NCBI GenBank assembly: GCA_900110015.1
Contig: FOCD01000007.1
Location: forward strand, 1 to 64,000
Direction of reading: 5' to 3'
Source: Terribacillus saccharophilus
GTDB lineage: Bacteria; Bacillota; Bacilli; Bacillales; Amphibacillaceae
DNA length: 64,000 bases
Each line of letters opens with the position of its first letter. Within the stretch, counting starts at the first letter, position 1. Both the position numbers and the translations under genes were made by a program. The notes below the pieces were generated by a model that saw only the letters and a program-made list of their open reading frames with translations, had not been told where the DNA came from and did no database searches. Positions 1-10,392 of this stretch are shown one piece after another.

Positions 1-309
1 CCTGAGAACTGCGTGTTACATAGCGATCAAGGGTCTGTGTATACATCTTATGAGTACCAAAAAGCTATAAAAGGAAAAGGCATTACCATGAGCATGTCCC
101 GCAAAGGGACGCCCGCTGATAATGCCTCCATCGAATCGTTTCATTCCACACTAAAGTCTGAAACGTTCTATCTCAACAGCATAGTTCGAACTACGACTGC
201 CATCGTAGAGCGTACTGTCGAAGAATACATTCATTATTATAACAACATTCGTATTCAAACGAAACTAAACAACCAATCACCGATACAATATCGACAATTG
301 GCTGTTTGA
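1..309 (+). mobile_element. IS3-family transposase (OrfB), C-terminal part, cut by window edge
   Basis: The reading frame is open from base 1, so the gene begins outside the window and only about the last 102 codons are seen. It encodes the end of a DDE (rve) integrase core: HSDQGS near the start carries the second catalytic Asp, and the stretch NASIESFHSTLKSE carries the final Glu, followed by the YIHYYNNIR segment typical of IS3/IS150 OrfB proteins. It would catalyse cut and strand transfer at the element ends. The visible part has no frameshift, so the element may be intact; upstream sequence is needed to tell. It ends just before a likely terminal repeat and about 20 bp from the stop of the neighbouring regulator gene. 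Confidence 0.9.
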
Positions 310-323
310 AGGTGTTTTGATCC

Positions 324-348
324 CTGTCTCAAAAACGGGGGTCAGTCC
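324..348. repeat. Probable right terminal inverted repeat of the IS3-family element
   Basis: Directly after the transposase stop, the minus strand reads GGACTGACCCCCGTTTTTGA, which has the form of IS3-family termini (TGxACTG followed by a C-run and a T-run). The exact outer base and any target duplication cannot be fixed because the left end is outside the window. Confidence 0.5.
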
Positions 349-368
349 CTAGTAACTAGTTTTTTTAT

Positions 369-1076
369 TTACAAAGAATACCCCGTCGACTGGAAGAAGA
401 ACTGTGACTGCTCGTAATTATACGATATACGCGAAAAATCAAACGGCACACCATTGTTCAAATAGAAGATTGTTTCCACAAATAGTTTTGGGTCACCTGC
501 AAGAAGTCCGAGATGCTGTGCCTCATTTTCATTTAGCTTCTGGATGTGCACGTATAAATCAGAGAAGCCGATCTTGGCGCCTAGTGCTTTGCTGATGTAG
601 TCAAAGATTGAACCGGTCGCAATTTCGTTATTTAGATAGGTGACGATTGCTTTATTGTAATAGGATTCTTCAAGACAAAGTGTTTGCCCGTTGATATAAC
701 GAATTCGTTTGACGTAATAGACGTCGTCTTCCGGGTCGGTTTTCAGGTTGAAGGCGACATCTGCTGACGGTTTACGGACATCAAGCTCTAATACTTTAGC
801 CGTTATGTCAAATCCAGTCAGCTCGTCACTGAAGCCTTGGTTCGAGAAACTGATATAGCCTTTCCGGTTGCGGCGGCGGACGAAGATGCCGCTGCCGCGT
901 ACTTGATAGACGAGTCCTTTCCGTTCAAGAAGGCTGAGTGCTTTGATGACAGTGCTTTTGCTTGTTTTATATTGGGACATCAAAGTTTCCAGCACAGGCA
1001 GCTTGGTGCCCTGCGGGAGATCATTTTTCTCAATGTCCTGTTGAATTTCATTGGCAATTTGCTGATATTTAAGCAT
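369..1076 (-). CDS. GntR-family (HutC/UTRA) transcriptional regulator of the adjacent beta-glucoside PTS operon
   Basis: A 235-residue protein with an N-terminal winged helix-turn-helix (about residues 1-70, with KSTVIKALSLLERKGLVY as recognition helix and wing) and a C-terminal UTRA effector domain (about 90-230), the usual architecture of GntR/HutC regulators of sugar operons such as TreR and GmuR. It is divergent from the PTS gene, and the intervening promoter carries an 18-bp palindrome, so it very likely represses that operon until a phosphosugar (probably a 6-phospho-beta-glucoside) binds. The start is supported by AAGGAATG just upstream. The IS end lies about 20 bp beyond its stop codon and no terminator of its own is visible. 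Confidence 0.85.
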   Translation of the reverse strand: MLKYQQIANEIQQDIEKNDLPQGTKLPVLETLMSQYKTSKSTVIKALSLLERKGLVYQVRGSGIFVRRRNRKGYISFSNQGFSDELTGFDITAKVLELDVRKPSADVAFNLKTDPEDDVYYVKRIRYINGQTLCLEESYYNKAIVTYLNNEIATGSIFDYISKALGAKIGFSDLYVHIQKLNENEAQHLGLLAGDPKLFVETIFYLNNGVPFDFSRISYNYEQSQFFFQSTGYSL

Positions 1077-1179
1077 GGCTACATTCCTTATTTGTTTAGA
1101 TAGAGCGATTTTAGCACACTAAGTCTTCTGCGGAAACCCTACGCTTTTATAGTGCTATATTAATTTTATTAGTTTACAC

Positions 1180-1208
1180 TTGATAAATTATACCGGTATA
1201 ATTATAAT
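1180..1208 (+). promoter_or_regulatory. Sigma-A promoter of the beta-glucoside operon
   Basis: TTGATA at 1180-1185 and a perfect TATAAT at 1203-1208 are separated by 17 bp. This is the best promoter in the intergenic region and points into the PTS gene. Confidence 0.8.
1186..1203. promoter_or_regulatory. 18-bp perfect palindromic operator, probably for the GntR regulator
   Basis: AATTATACCGGTATAATT is a perfect palindrome. It fills the whole spacer between the -35 and -10 hexamers and shares its last base with the -10. The form fits GntR/HutC operators (AT-rich arms around a short centre), so bound repressor would block RNA polymerase. Confidence 0.75.
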
Positions 1209-1221
1209 GTAAGCGTATACT
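1208..1221 (+). promoter_or_regulatory. cre-like site overlapping the -10 of the beta-glucoside operon
   Basis: TGTAAGCGTATACT matches the CcpA consensus TGWAANCGNTNWCA at all but two defined positions. It begins inside the -10 box, a location compatible with glucose repression. Confidence 0.55.
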
Positions 1222-1243
1222 AAAAGAAAAAGAGGTGTTCCAA

Positions 1244-3145
1244 GTGGCTGAAAAAGTAAGGGATTATCCAAAACTTGCTGGAGATATATTGGAGGCTGTC
1301 GGTGGGGAAGAGAATATTGTAAACGCTACCCGCTGTGCAACACGATTGCGTTTAGTGCTGAAACGATCTAAGCCTTCTGCTAAACAAGAGGTTAATAGTC
1401 TTCCAGGCGTCATTACTGTAGTAGAAAATAACGGGCAGTTCCAGGTAGTTATCGGTCAGCATGTTGGTGAGGTATATGATGAGTTTGCTAAGCTCGTGAA
1501 TTTAGACACATCTGATGCGGATGAAGATACGCCTAAAGGTTCGATCTTGAATCGTGTCATTGCAACAATGTCTGCTGTATTTGCACCATTCATCTATATA
1601 TTGGCGGCTGCAGGTATTCTGCAAGGTGCACTTATTCTAATCAACTTGCCATTCCCGAGCTTTGAAGATACAAGTACGTATCAGGTAATAAGTTTTATTT
1701 CATGGGCGCCTTTTACTTTCTTGCCGATTTTTATTGCCATAACAGCGTCTAGACATTTCAAGTCGAACATGTATATTGCTGTTGCGGCTACTGCGGCACT
1801 TGTAAGTCCTGACTGGGCAACTATGGCAGCGAGCATTGGTGAAGGAAACAGCATGAACTTCCTTGGTATGCCGCTTACAGAGACTACCTATACGTCATCT
1901 GTTCTGCCGCCACTATTCCTAGTATGGATCCTTTCTTACTTGGAACGCTTCTTAAACAAACGTATTCATGAGGTTGTTCGTCCAATAATTGTGCCATTAT
2001 TAAGTATTTTGATTATGGTTCCATTGACGCTAGTCGTAATCGGACCTATTACAACTTTAGGTGCAAACGGAATTGCAAACGGATACAATTTCTTAGCTGA
2101 ATATGCACCATGGCTTGCAGGAGCAATCATCGGAGCATTCTGGCAGGTTATCGTAATCTTCGGCGTACACTGGGGTATTACACCGCTTGCACTTGCGAAC
2201 TATGATCTTTACGGTCGTGATTCGTTCCAGGCGTATCAAACAATTGCCGTTATTGCGCAAGTCGGAGCCGTTATTGGAGTTATTTTGAAAGCGAAAAGTA
2301 AAGAAGTGAAAAGAATTGGTACTTCTGCAGGGATTACTGGCCTCTTCGGAATTACGGAACCAGCAATCTATGGAGTAACACTGCGATTTAAGAAACCATT
2401 TATCATCGGTTGTATATCTGGTGCAGTAGGAGCGATTGTCGCAAGTTTCTTCAATCCATTCTACTTTGCTTATGCGGGACTTCCAGGACCATTAACTATT
2501 GTAAATGGTATTAATTCAGAGTACCCAATGAGTATATGGGGCATTTTGATTGGAGTAGCTATCGCAATCGTGCTACCAATCATCTTAATCCAAATTTTCG
2601 GTTTCGGAGAAGATGCTGCAGCACAAGCTGACAGCAGCGTGGCAGCAGATAAAAAAGATGCTAAAGCAGAAGTGTCTGCAGCAGAAAACAATGAAGAAGT
2701 AGTTCACGCACCGCTAAGTGGTAAATTGCTTGCTTTGGAACAAGTACCAGATGAAGTGTTCAGTTCAGGAGCGATGGGTAAAGGGCTGGCAATTGAACCT
2801 AATGAAAATAAGGTTTATGCGCCATTTGACGGAACAATTGTGATGCTCGCACCGACTAAGCATGCGATCGGCTTACGCTCTATGTCTGGTGCTGAAGTTT
2901 TGATTCATGTAGGCCTTGATACTGTGAAACTGCATGGCGAGCCATTCACACTGCATGTAAAAGAAGGAGACCGCGTGAAACAAGGGGATGTCTTGAGTGA
3001 GTTTGACAGTGAAGCAATTGAAGCTGCAGGTGTTCAGACAATTACACCTATCATTGTAACTAATCCAGCTAATTATAAAGAAATCATCATTGACGACACA
3101 GAGACAACGACACAAGGCAATGACTTGCTGACGGTTGTGAAATAG
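1244..3145 (+). CDS. bglP: PTS beta-glucoside transporter, EIIBCA
   Basis: A 633-residue fused permease that imports and phosphorylates beta-glucosides. The EIIB domain (about 1-90) has the phospho-Cys in NATRCATRLRL (Cys about 31). EIIC (about 100-460) has some ten hydrophobic segments and the GVHWGITPL and GITEPAIYGV motifs. A short Ala/Glu-rich linker leads to EIIA (about 485-630) with the active His in LIHVGLDTV. I chose GTG at 1244 rather than GTG at 1235 because the AGAGGTG ribosome site would overlap the earlier codon. It is followed after 12 bp by the phospho-glucosidase, as in bglP-bglH operons. The exact aryl or cellobiose-type substrate is not decided by sequence. Confidence 0.9.
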   Translation: MAEKVRDYPKLAGDILEAVGGEENIVNATRCATRLRLVLKRSKPSAKQEVNSLPGVITVVENNGQFQVVIGQHVGEVYDEFAKLVNLDTSDADEDTPKGSILNRVIATMSAVFAPFIYILAAAGILQGALILINLPFPSFEDTSTYQVISFISWAPFTFLPIFIAITASRHFKSNMYIAVAATAALVSPDWATMAASIGEGNSMNFLGMPLTETTYTSSVLPPLFLVWILSYLERFLNKRIHEVVRPIIVPLLSILIMVPLTLVVIGPITTLGANGIANGYNFLAEYAPWLAGAIIGAFWQVIVIFGVHWGITPLALANYDLYGRDSFQAYQTIAVIAQVGAVIGVILKAKSKEVKRIGTSAGITGLFGITEPAIYGVTLRFKKPFIIGCISGAVGAIVASFFNPFYFAYAGLPGPLTIVNGINSEYPMSIWGILIGVAIAIVLPIILIQIFGFGEDAAAQADSSVAADKKDAKAEVSAAENNEEVVHAPLSGKLLALEQVPDEVFSSGAMGKGLAIEPNENKVYAPFDGTIVMLAPTKHAIGLRSMSGAEVLIHVGLDTVKLHGEPFTLHVKEGDRVKQGDVLSEFDSEAIEAAGVQTITPIIVTNPANYKEIIIDDTETTTQGNDLLTVVK

Positions 3146-4597
<1,452 letters not shown>

Positions 4598-4606
4598 AAT
4601 TAGAAG

Positions 4607-4642
4607 ACCTTGGTTGGAGAGTACTCCTTCCGAGGTTTTTTA
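4607..4642 (+). terminator. Rho-independent terminator of the beta-glucoside operon
   Basis: A hairpin with arms ACCTTGGttGGAG and CTCCttCCGAGGT around AGTA (one wobble, two T-T mismatches), followed by a T-run. Confidence 0.8.
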
Positions 4643-4727
4643 TATACATCTGACAGTAAACACACTGAAGACATACTTGCAATGTATTCTGGTACAGCTT
4701 TAACTAGGAATACTTGGAGGAATAAGC

Positions 4728-5132
4728 ATGAATAAGCCAATGAAATGGATATTAGTTATTGTTTTATCGAGTGTGGCTATATTAATAGCCGCTGGCATAA
4801 CTTTATACAATGTCATAGATGTAAATCTAAATGAATTAAATGGAAAGGGAACAGTAGTTAGCACAGTTGAATCACCTGGTAAACGCTATGTTGCGGAGAT
4901 TAGACTAATAGATGAGAATGGCAACGCCACTACCCCTATAGGACAAGCTGTAAGTATTACAACTCAAAGTACAGACCAAAACCAACTTAAAAATGAAACA
5001 ATTTATTGGGAGATACATTCGGATAGTGAATTACCAAAAGTAAATTGGCTGGATGAAGATACTATTGAGATAAATAGAATTAAGATTGATATAGATGATG
5101 AGGATACTTATTATAACTGGCAAAATGAATAA
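4728..5132 (+). CDS. Small membrane-anchored protein, possibly DUF5412-like
   Basis: A 134-residue protein with one N-terminal transmembrane helix (about 6-27) and a polar, probably extracytoplasmic remainder. The region VESPGKRYVAEIRLIDENG followed by a Trp-rich segment (YWEIHSDSELPKVNWLDEDT) resembles the DUF5412 group of small Bacillus proteins, but I am not certain of the assignment. The start has TTGGAGG upstream. It stands alone between two terminators, with AT-rich codon use compared with its neighbours. No function can be proposed. Confidence 0.7.
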   Translation: MNKPMKWILVIVLSSVAILIAAGITLYNVIDVNLNELNGKGTVVSTVESPGKRYVAEIRLIDENGNATTPIGQAVSITTQSTDQNQLKNETIYWEIHSDSELPKVNWLDEDTIEINRIKIDIDDEDTYYNWQNE

Positions 5133-5149
5133 GAAGTGACTAATTTTAT

Positions 5150-5180
5150 GAGCCGAACCTTTATGGAGTGGCTCTTTTCT
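5150..5180 (+). terminator. Terminator after the small membrane protein gene
   Basis: GAGCC at 5150-5154 pairs with GGCTC at 5170-5174 and is followed by TTTTCTT. Confidence 0.6.
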
Positions 5181-5220
5181 TATACAAAAATATCTTTTTT
5201 TAAATACTCAAGCTATTAAT

Positions 5221-5249
5221 TTGTCAAAATTATTAGCAAACGTTATAAT
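5221..5249 (+). promoter_or_regulatory. Sigma-A promoter of the hydantoinase/ABC operon
   Basis: TTGTCA (5221-5226), a 17-bp spacer and TATAAT (5244-5249), about 60 bp before the first gene of the operon. Confidence 0.75.
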
Positions 5250-5309
5250 CCCTATGAATATCATCAGAATTATAGGTTATAAGAAATTGCTATTATTTAG
5301 GAGAGATGT

Positions 5310-7367
5310 GTGTTGGGTGATATAAATTATGAGTTGGGGATCGATATTGGGGGAACTTTTACCGATCTTACTTTAAAGGAAATAGATGGATCAGGCATTT
5401 GGAATGTAAAGACGCCTACTGTGCCTAAAGATCCGGCGAGCGGGATTTCCAATGGATTGCAGCTGCTCAAGGAAAAGGGCATTGATTTGACTAAAATATC
5501 TTATTTCGTGCATGGGATGACAATCGGATTGAATACGCTTCTGCAGCGAAATGGTGCAAGAATTGGCTTATTCGTAACAGAGGGTTTCCGAGATATTCTT
5601 TCAATCCAGCGTCTGCGTCTGCCAGTACCATATGATCTTCATTCGAGATTACCAGAAAGCCTGATTGAACGGCAGCATGTTTATCCGATTAAAGAACGGA
5701 TGCAAGCCGACGGGGAAGCGTTCACATCTCTGGATATGAACGATGTAGATCAGGCAATTGATCAAGCTGTCGAGGCGGGATTAGAAGGGCTTGTTGTTTC
5801 TTTCTTACATAGTTATCGTAATTCAGCACATGAATTGCAGGTGGTGGAGCGAATTAAGGAACGTGCACCGCATTTATATGTCGAGGCTTCCTCATCTATT
5901 TGGACAGAGATGCGGGAATATGAGCGAACAGTCATTGCCGCAATGAACGTTTACATACAGCCAAACGTGAAGCGTTATTTTGAAACGTTGGTAGAACGAC
6001 TTGAGCAGGAAGGTATCCAAGCAAAGCCGTTCATCACTCAATCCAATGGCGGATTAATGGAGATTCATGCTGCAGCTGACCAGCCAGTTAAGACTTTGTT
6101 CTCAGGGCCTGCTGCTGGAGTTATGGGAGCAGTTCAAGCAGCAGACGCATCAGGGATTGATAATGTCATCACCTTTGACGTCGGCGGAACAAGTGCAGAT
6201 ATTTCACTAATTGAAGGCGGCGAAATTCTCTACACTCAAACGAACGAATTGGGTGGACTGCCAACAATCCTTCCGTCTGTGGCTATTTATTCGATTGGAG
6301 CAGGCGGTGGTTCACTTGCATGGATTGATAAAGGCGGCATTTTGAAAGTTGGACCGCTGTCAGCGGGATCTGATCCAGGACCTGCATGCTACGGCCGTGG
6401 AGAGGAACCGGCGCTTACAGATGCATTTCTTTTGAGTGGTTATTTGAATAGTGCTTCATTTGCTGGAGGAAACGTTGGCCTCAATCAAGATAGATCAGCC
6501 GCAGCTTTCCAGAAAATTGCTGACCATTTACAAAGCAATGTACTGGAAGCAGCTGACCAGTCGATTCAAGTTGCTGTAGCAAATATGTTCACAGAGTTGA
6601 GCAATGTCTTAGAGCAGCACGGAATAGATCCGAACGACTTCAGCTTGATGGCCTTCGGCGGAGCTGGACCAGTACTTGCCAATATGGTCGCAGAGGAAAT
6701 TCAGGCCAAGCAAGTGATCATACCTGCAAATCCAGGTAATCTTTGTGCACAAGGATCCTTGGCTGCAGACTTTGTTTATGATGCGATCACATCCAGACAG
6801 GTACTGCTGATAGAAATGGACAAAGCGGAATGGTCTACGATCTTTACTGCGATGGAACAGGAAGCAACAGACTGGCTGAACCGTCAGCAGGTAGATGCTT
6901 TCCTTCAATCAACTCAGCTGCACCATACAATTGATGCGCGTTATAAAGGACAGGCATTTGAACTGGAAGTACCATTCCAGCTAGATTGGCTGGAAGCAGA
7001 TCCAAGTTTAAAGCTCGCGGAAATTTTCCATGCACAGCACGAGCGGCTTTACGGACATAGCGATCCAAACGCTAGCATAGAACTGATGAATTTCAAAGTG
7101 CGCATTGTTGGAGAAACTGCTGCGAATAGTCATGCAACTGCTGTGCTAAATGATAAATCCTTGGAACCAGGAGAGCGTTCCGTTCGGATCAATGGACAGA
7201 CATACAGTGCAGCTATTGTTGATAGAACGGTACTCCAGCCAGGTATGGAAATACAAGGACCAGCTATCATCGAGCAGCAAGATACAACGACTGTCGTTCT
7301 GCCAAGCTGGAAAGCAAAAACAGATGAAGCAGGCAACTTGTTATTGGAAAGAAAGGAGATGAACTAA
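5310..7367 (+). CDS. hyuA: Hydantoinase/5-oxoprolinase family, subunit A
   Basis: A 685-residue ATP-binding subunit of the two-part hydantoinase/oxoprolinase family, which opens cyclic amides (5-oxoproline, N-methylhydantoin or similar) at the cost of ATP. The N-terminal actin-like fold has GIDIGGTFTD (about 10-20); the second lobe has FDVGGTSAD (about 289), IGAGGGS (about 330) and the family motif SAGSDPGPACYGRG (about 350). The GTG start follows TTAGGAGAG. Its stop overlaps the start of subunit B by one base, implying translational coupling. Acetophenone carboxylase and acetone carboxylase relatives share the fold, so the substrate is inferred only as a cyclic amide or carbonyl compound. 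Confidence 0.9.
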   Translation: MLGDINYELGIDIGGTFTDLTLKEIDGSGIWNVKTPTVPKDPASGISNGLQLLKEKGIDLTKISYFVHGMTIGLNTLLQRNGARIGLFVTEGFRDILSIQRLRLPVPYDLHSRLPESLIERQHVYPIKERMQADGEAFTSLDMNDVDQAIDQAVEAGLEGLVVSFLHSYRNSAHELQVVERIKERAPHLYVEASSSIWTEMREYERTVIAAMNVYIQPNVKRYFETLVERLEQEGIQAKPFITQSNGGLMEIHAAADQPVKTLFSGPAAGVMGAVQAADASGIDNVITFDVGGTSADISLIEGGEILYTQTNELGGLPTILPSVAIYSIGAGGGSLAWIDKGGILKVGPLSAGSDPGPACYGRGEEPALTDAFLLSGYLNSASFAGGNVGLNQDRSAAAFQKIADHLQSNVLEAADQSIQVAVANMFTELSNVLEQHGIDPNDFSLMAFGGAGPVLANMVAEEIQAKQVIIPANPGNLCAQGSLAADFVYDAITSRQVLLIEMDKAEWSTIFTAMEQEATDWLNRQQVDAFLQSTQLHHTIDARYKGQAFELEVPFQLDWLEADPSLKLAEIFHAQHERLYGHSDPNASIELMNFKVRIVGETAANSHATAVLNDKSLEPGERSVRINGQTYSAAIVDRTVLQPGMEIQGPAIIEQQDTTTVVLPSWKAKTDEAGNLLLERKEMN

Positions 7368-9340
7368 TGCGTTCGAATCCCGCACAACTAGAGATTATGC
7401 GCAGTTATTTCAATGCGATTGCCACTGGAATGGGGCATGTCATCGAGCGGACAAGCTTCACTACGTTCGTAAAAGAATCCGCCGATTTTGCGACAGCACT
7501 TGCGACTCCAGAAGGCGAATTTTATATGTATCCGAAATCCGTCGGTGTAACGATCTTCCTTGGACTGAGTCTGCGTAAAGCGATTGAATCAGTAGGGGAA
7601 GAAATCGAGGAAGGCGATATTATCATCACAAATGATCCGTATACAACGGATGGTCTTGCCACCCATCTACCGGATGTGCATGTGTTCAAGCCGATTTTCC
7701 ATGATGGAAAACTGGTGAGCTATGCATGGGCATTCGTTCATGTTAGTGATGTTGGCGGCCTTGTACCAGCTAGTATTTCTCCGACTGCGACAGATGTGCA
7801 TCAGGAAGGTTTACGTATCCCTCCTGTGAAGCTGTATCGCAAAGGAAAGCCGAACAAAGATGTACTGGCATTTCTTCGTTTGAACAGCCGAGTAGCGGAT
7901 TTAAATGAAGGGGATATCAATGCAATGGTGGCGAGTGTGAATACCGCTGAAAGCCGTTTACATCGTATGATTAACAAGTTTGGATTGAATGCCGTACAAA
8001 ATGGTATCGCTGATCTGCTGGAGCAAGCGGAATCACGATCACGGGAAGTACTGCGTCAGATTCCTGATGGAGAGTATTCTTTTGCCGATTACTTGGATGA
8101 CGACATGGTATCAGAGGTGCCGATTCGTCTTGCTGTTACGTTGCGTGTGAAAGACGGAGAAATTACCCTTGATTTCTCAGATAGTGACCCGCAGACACAG
8201 ACAGCTTTCAACTTGGTAACAAACGGGCAGAAGCATAGTTTTCTTTATCAAGGACTGATCAATTTTATCATTACATCTGATCCGCATATTCCGAATAATG
8301 GCGGCATTACGAGACCATTTTCTGTTATTGCTCCGAAGGGTACGCTAGTGAATCCTGCTTATCCTGCAGCTGTTGGTATCCGTCACTCGATTACGATGAG
8401 GATGTACAATGTGGTGCTTGGTGCAATTGGCCAGGCTTTACCTGAGCTTGTCCCAGCAGCAGGAGCAGGGCAGTCAGCTATTGTCGTGTTATCAGTTCCA
8501 CAGCATGATGGAACAAGGAATATGGCGGTTGTTGAACCGATGGGCGGCGGAGGCGGAGCCCAGCAGGAGCAGGATGGTATCGACGGAATCGATCACTCTT
8601 CCGGCTTCCTGAAAAATACACCAATCGAAAGTCTGGAACAGCATATCCCTGTGCTTGTCGAACGCTATGAATATGAAAAGAATACAGGTGGAGCCGGGCA
8701 GTATCGTGGCGGTCATGCAATTACACTGGCTTTCCGTATTTTGGAGTCAGACTCGATGGTAACTGCTAGAGGAATGGAAAGATTCCGTTTCCAGCCGTGG
8801 GGATTAGCTGGCGGACAAGCTGGACAGCAAGGCTATGTTGTTCGGAACCCAGAGAACGAAGCAGAGAAATTGCCAAAAATTGATGTACTGCGTCCTGCAA
8901 AAGGAGACATCATCTCTATCACATCGCCAGGCGGAGGCGGATTTGGACCAGGATATCTTCGTCCAGTCGATAAAGTGGTGGCAGAAGTGAAGGATGGTTT
9001 GCTTTCTGCAGAGCAAGCAGCAGAAGCCTATGGAGTTATCTTTGGAGACAGTGCTGTAGACGAACAGGCGACAAACGAAGCACGTTCGAAAATGGAAGCA
9101 GCTAAAAATGAGGCTTGGGATTTCGGGGCTTTCCGTTCTGACTACGAAAGTGTCTGGACAGCGGAAGCGAGTGCAGCATTGGCTGTAGCGCTGCGCAGTT
9201 ATCCGGCTAACCTGCGCAATGATATGAAACGGCAAGTTCATCGTCATTTCGAGGTACAAAAGAAGCCGCTGACGAAACAGGACGTTCTGGCTGTCTTACG
9301 CCAAATTACGGGGGAGGAAGCGAATGAAACGGTTAGGTAA
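7367..9340 (+). CDS. hyuB: Hydantoinase/5-oxoprolinase family, subunit B
   Basis: A 657-residue partner of the preceding gene. It carries the subunit B hallmarks: the metal-binding-type motif NDPYTTDGLATHLPDVH (about 88-104), LDFSDSDPQTQTAFN, and a Gly-rich MGGGGGAQQEQDGID stretch (about 393). Together the two subunits form the cytosolic ATP-dependent ring-opening enzyme. The gene overlaps subunit A by 1 bp and the following lipoprotein gene by 17 bp. Neighbouring importer genes suggest that the substrate comes from outside the cell. Confidence 0.9.
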   Translation: MRSNPAQLEIMRSYFNAIATGMGHVIERTSFTTFVKESADFATALATPEGEFYMYPKSVGVTIFLGLSLRKAIESVGEEIEEGDIIITNDPYTTDGLATHLPDVHVFKPIFHDGKLVSYAWAFVHVSDVGGLVPASISPTATDVHQEGLRIPPVKLYRKGKPNKDVLAFLRLNSRVADLNEGDINAMVASVNTAESRLHRMINKFGLNAVQNGIADLLEQAESRSREVLRQIPDGEYSFADYLDDDMVSEVPIRLAVTLRVKDGEITLDFSDSDPQTQTAFNLVTNGQKHSFLYQGLINFIITSDPHIPNNGGITRPFSVIAPKGTLVNPAYPAAVGIRHSITMRMYNVVLGAIGQALPELVPAAGAGQSAIVVLSVPQHDGTRNMAVVEPMGGGGGAQQEQDGIDGIDHSSGFLKNTPIESLEQHIPVLVERYEYEKNTGGAGQYRGGHAITLAFRILESDSMVTARGMERFRFQPWGLAGGQAGQQGYVVRNPENEAEKLPKIDVLRPAKGDIISITSPGGGGFGPGYLRPVDKVVAEVKDGLLSAEQAAEAYGVIFGDSAVDEQATNEARSKMEAAKNEAWDFGAFRSDYESVWTAEASAALAVALRSYPANLRNDMKRQVHRHFEVQKKPLTKQDVLAVLRQITGEEANETVR

Positions 9341-10391
9341 ATACGCTGCTGCAAGCGTAGCACTCATTTTATTGCTTGTATTAGTTTCATGCAGCAGCGG
9401 CGAGGAAGAAAAATCCGTCACTATCGGTGTATACGGTGGTGATTGGGAAGCAAATATCGGTGAAGCAATTGATAGCTTCGAAAAAGAGACAGGCATCAAA
9501 GTTAATGTCATTGCTGGAACAGATGCCGAATGGTATATGAAAATGCGTGCAGCAGATGGCTCCAATGTACCGTATGATCTGTTGATCCTGCAGCCTGATA
9601 CTATTCAGCGTGCTATGTCTGCTGATCTGCTGGAACCGATTGATGAGGAGAAAGCACCGTATGTAGCGGAACTGTATAACTCTGTTCAGCAAAGGTTCGA
9701 AAAAGACGGCAAGGATTATGCAGCAGCTTTCAGTATGGGGCAGCTTGGTATTGCCTATGCTCCGAATGCAGTAGAGAACGTACCGGAGAACTGGTTAGAT
9801 TTAGCGGATGAAGAATACCAAGGACAGCTTGGGCTGTCGTCGCCTTCGTATTCGGCAGGTTTGCAGTTCTTCTCAGGTGTTACGCAGGCACTTGGAGGAG
9901 AAGAAGGCAATCCAGAGGATATTGATAAGACGTTTGAGGAATTAAAGAAAATAAATAAGAATGCAGTCGCCTATCCAGATAATCCTGGAACGATTCAGAC
10001 ACTGCTAGACAGAGGAGAAATCAGCATCATTCCATTCTGGGATGGACGGATTTTTGCGCTGCAAGATGCTGGAATGGATATCGATTTTGTGTATCCGAAA
10101 GACGGTGCTGTGGCAGCTGTTGCAAGCTGGGCTATGATGAAAAATGCGCCGCATGAAGACAATGCCTACAAGCTGCTTGATTACTTGAGCAGTCCCGAAG
10201 TGCACAGTATGTTCTCAGAGAAATCTTATTATGGTATGGCAAATGAAAATACACAATACAGTGACGCAATTAAGGATAAAGTCAAAGTTGGGGAAGATCA
10301 ATTTGCTTCTTTGAAGTGGGTCGATTATGAAGTATCAACAGGCAAAGTATCCGAATGGACGAATAGATGGTCACGAGAGTTGGGGGAATAA
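9324..10391 (+). CDS. ABC transporter substrate-binding lipoprotein, polyamine (PotD)-like
   Basis: A 355-residue extracellular solute-binding protein. A signal peptide ends in the lipobox LVSC with Cys23 as the lipidation site, followed by a PotD/spermidine-type fold (VTIGVYGGDWEANIGEAIDSF at the start and repeated FxxxTGIKV-type elements). It is translationally coupled to subunit B of the hydantoinase and to the ATPase. Relatives bind polyamines, but also aminophosphonates and cyclic amines. The coupling to a hydantoinase makes a ring-amide or related nitrogen compound more likely than putrescine here. Confidence 0.85.
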   Translation: MKRLGKYAAASVALILLLVLVSCSSGEEEKSVTIGVYGGDWEANIGEAIDSFEKETGIKVNVIAGTDAEWYMKMRAADGSNVPYDLLILQPDTIQRAMSADLLEPIDEEKAPYVAELYNSVQQRFEKDGKDYAAAFSMGQLGIAYAPNAVENVPENWLDLADEEYQGQLGLSSPSYSAGLQFFSGVTQALGGEEGNPEDIDKTFEELKKINKNAVAYPDNPGTIQTLLDRGEISIIPFWDGRIFALQDAGMDIDFVYPKDGAVAAVASWAMMKNAPHEDNAYKLLDYLSSPEVHSMFSEKSYYGMANENTQYSDAIKDKVKVGEDQFASLKWVDYEVSTGKVSEWTNRWSRELGE

Positions 10392-10392
10392 C

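Noticed and set aside
7367-7390. TTCGAATCCCGCA, similar to the T-loop of a tRNA
   Set aside because: It lies inside the coding start of the hydantoinase subunit B gene and no other tRNA arms are found around it.
8804-9259. Open frame of 151 codons on the minus strand
   Set aside because: It is antisense to the well-supported hydantoinase subunit B gene, has no ribosome site and encodes no recognisable domain.
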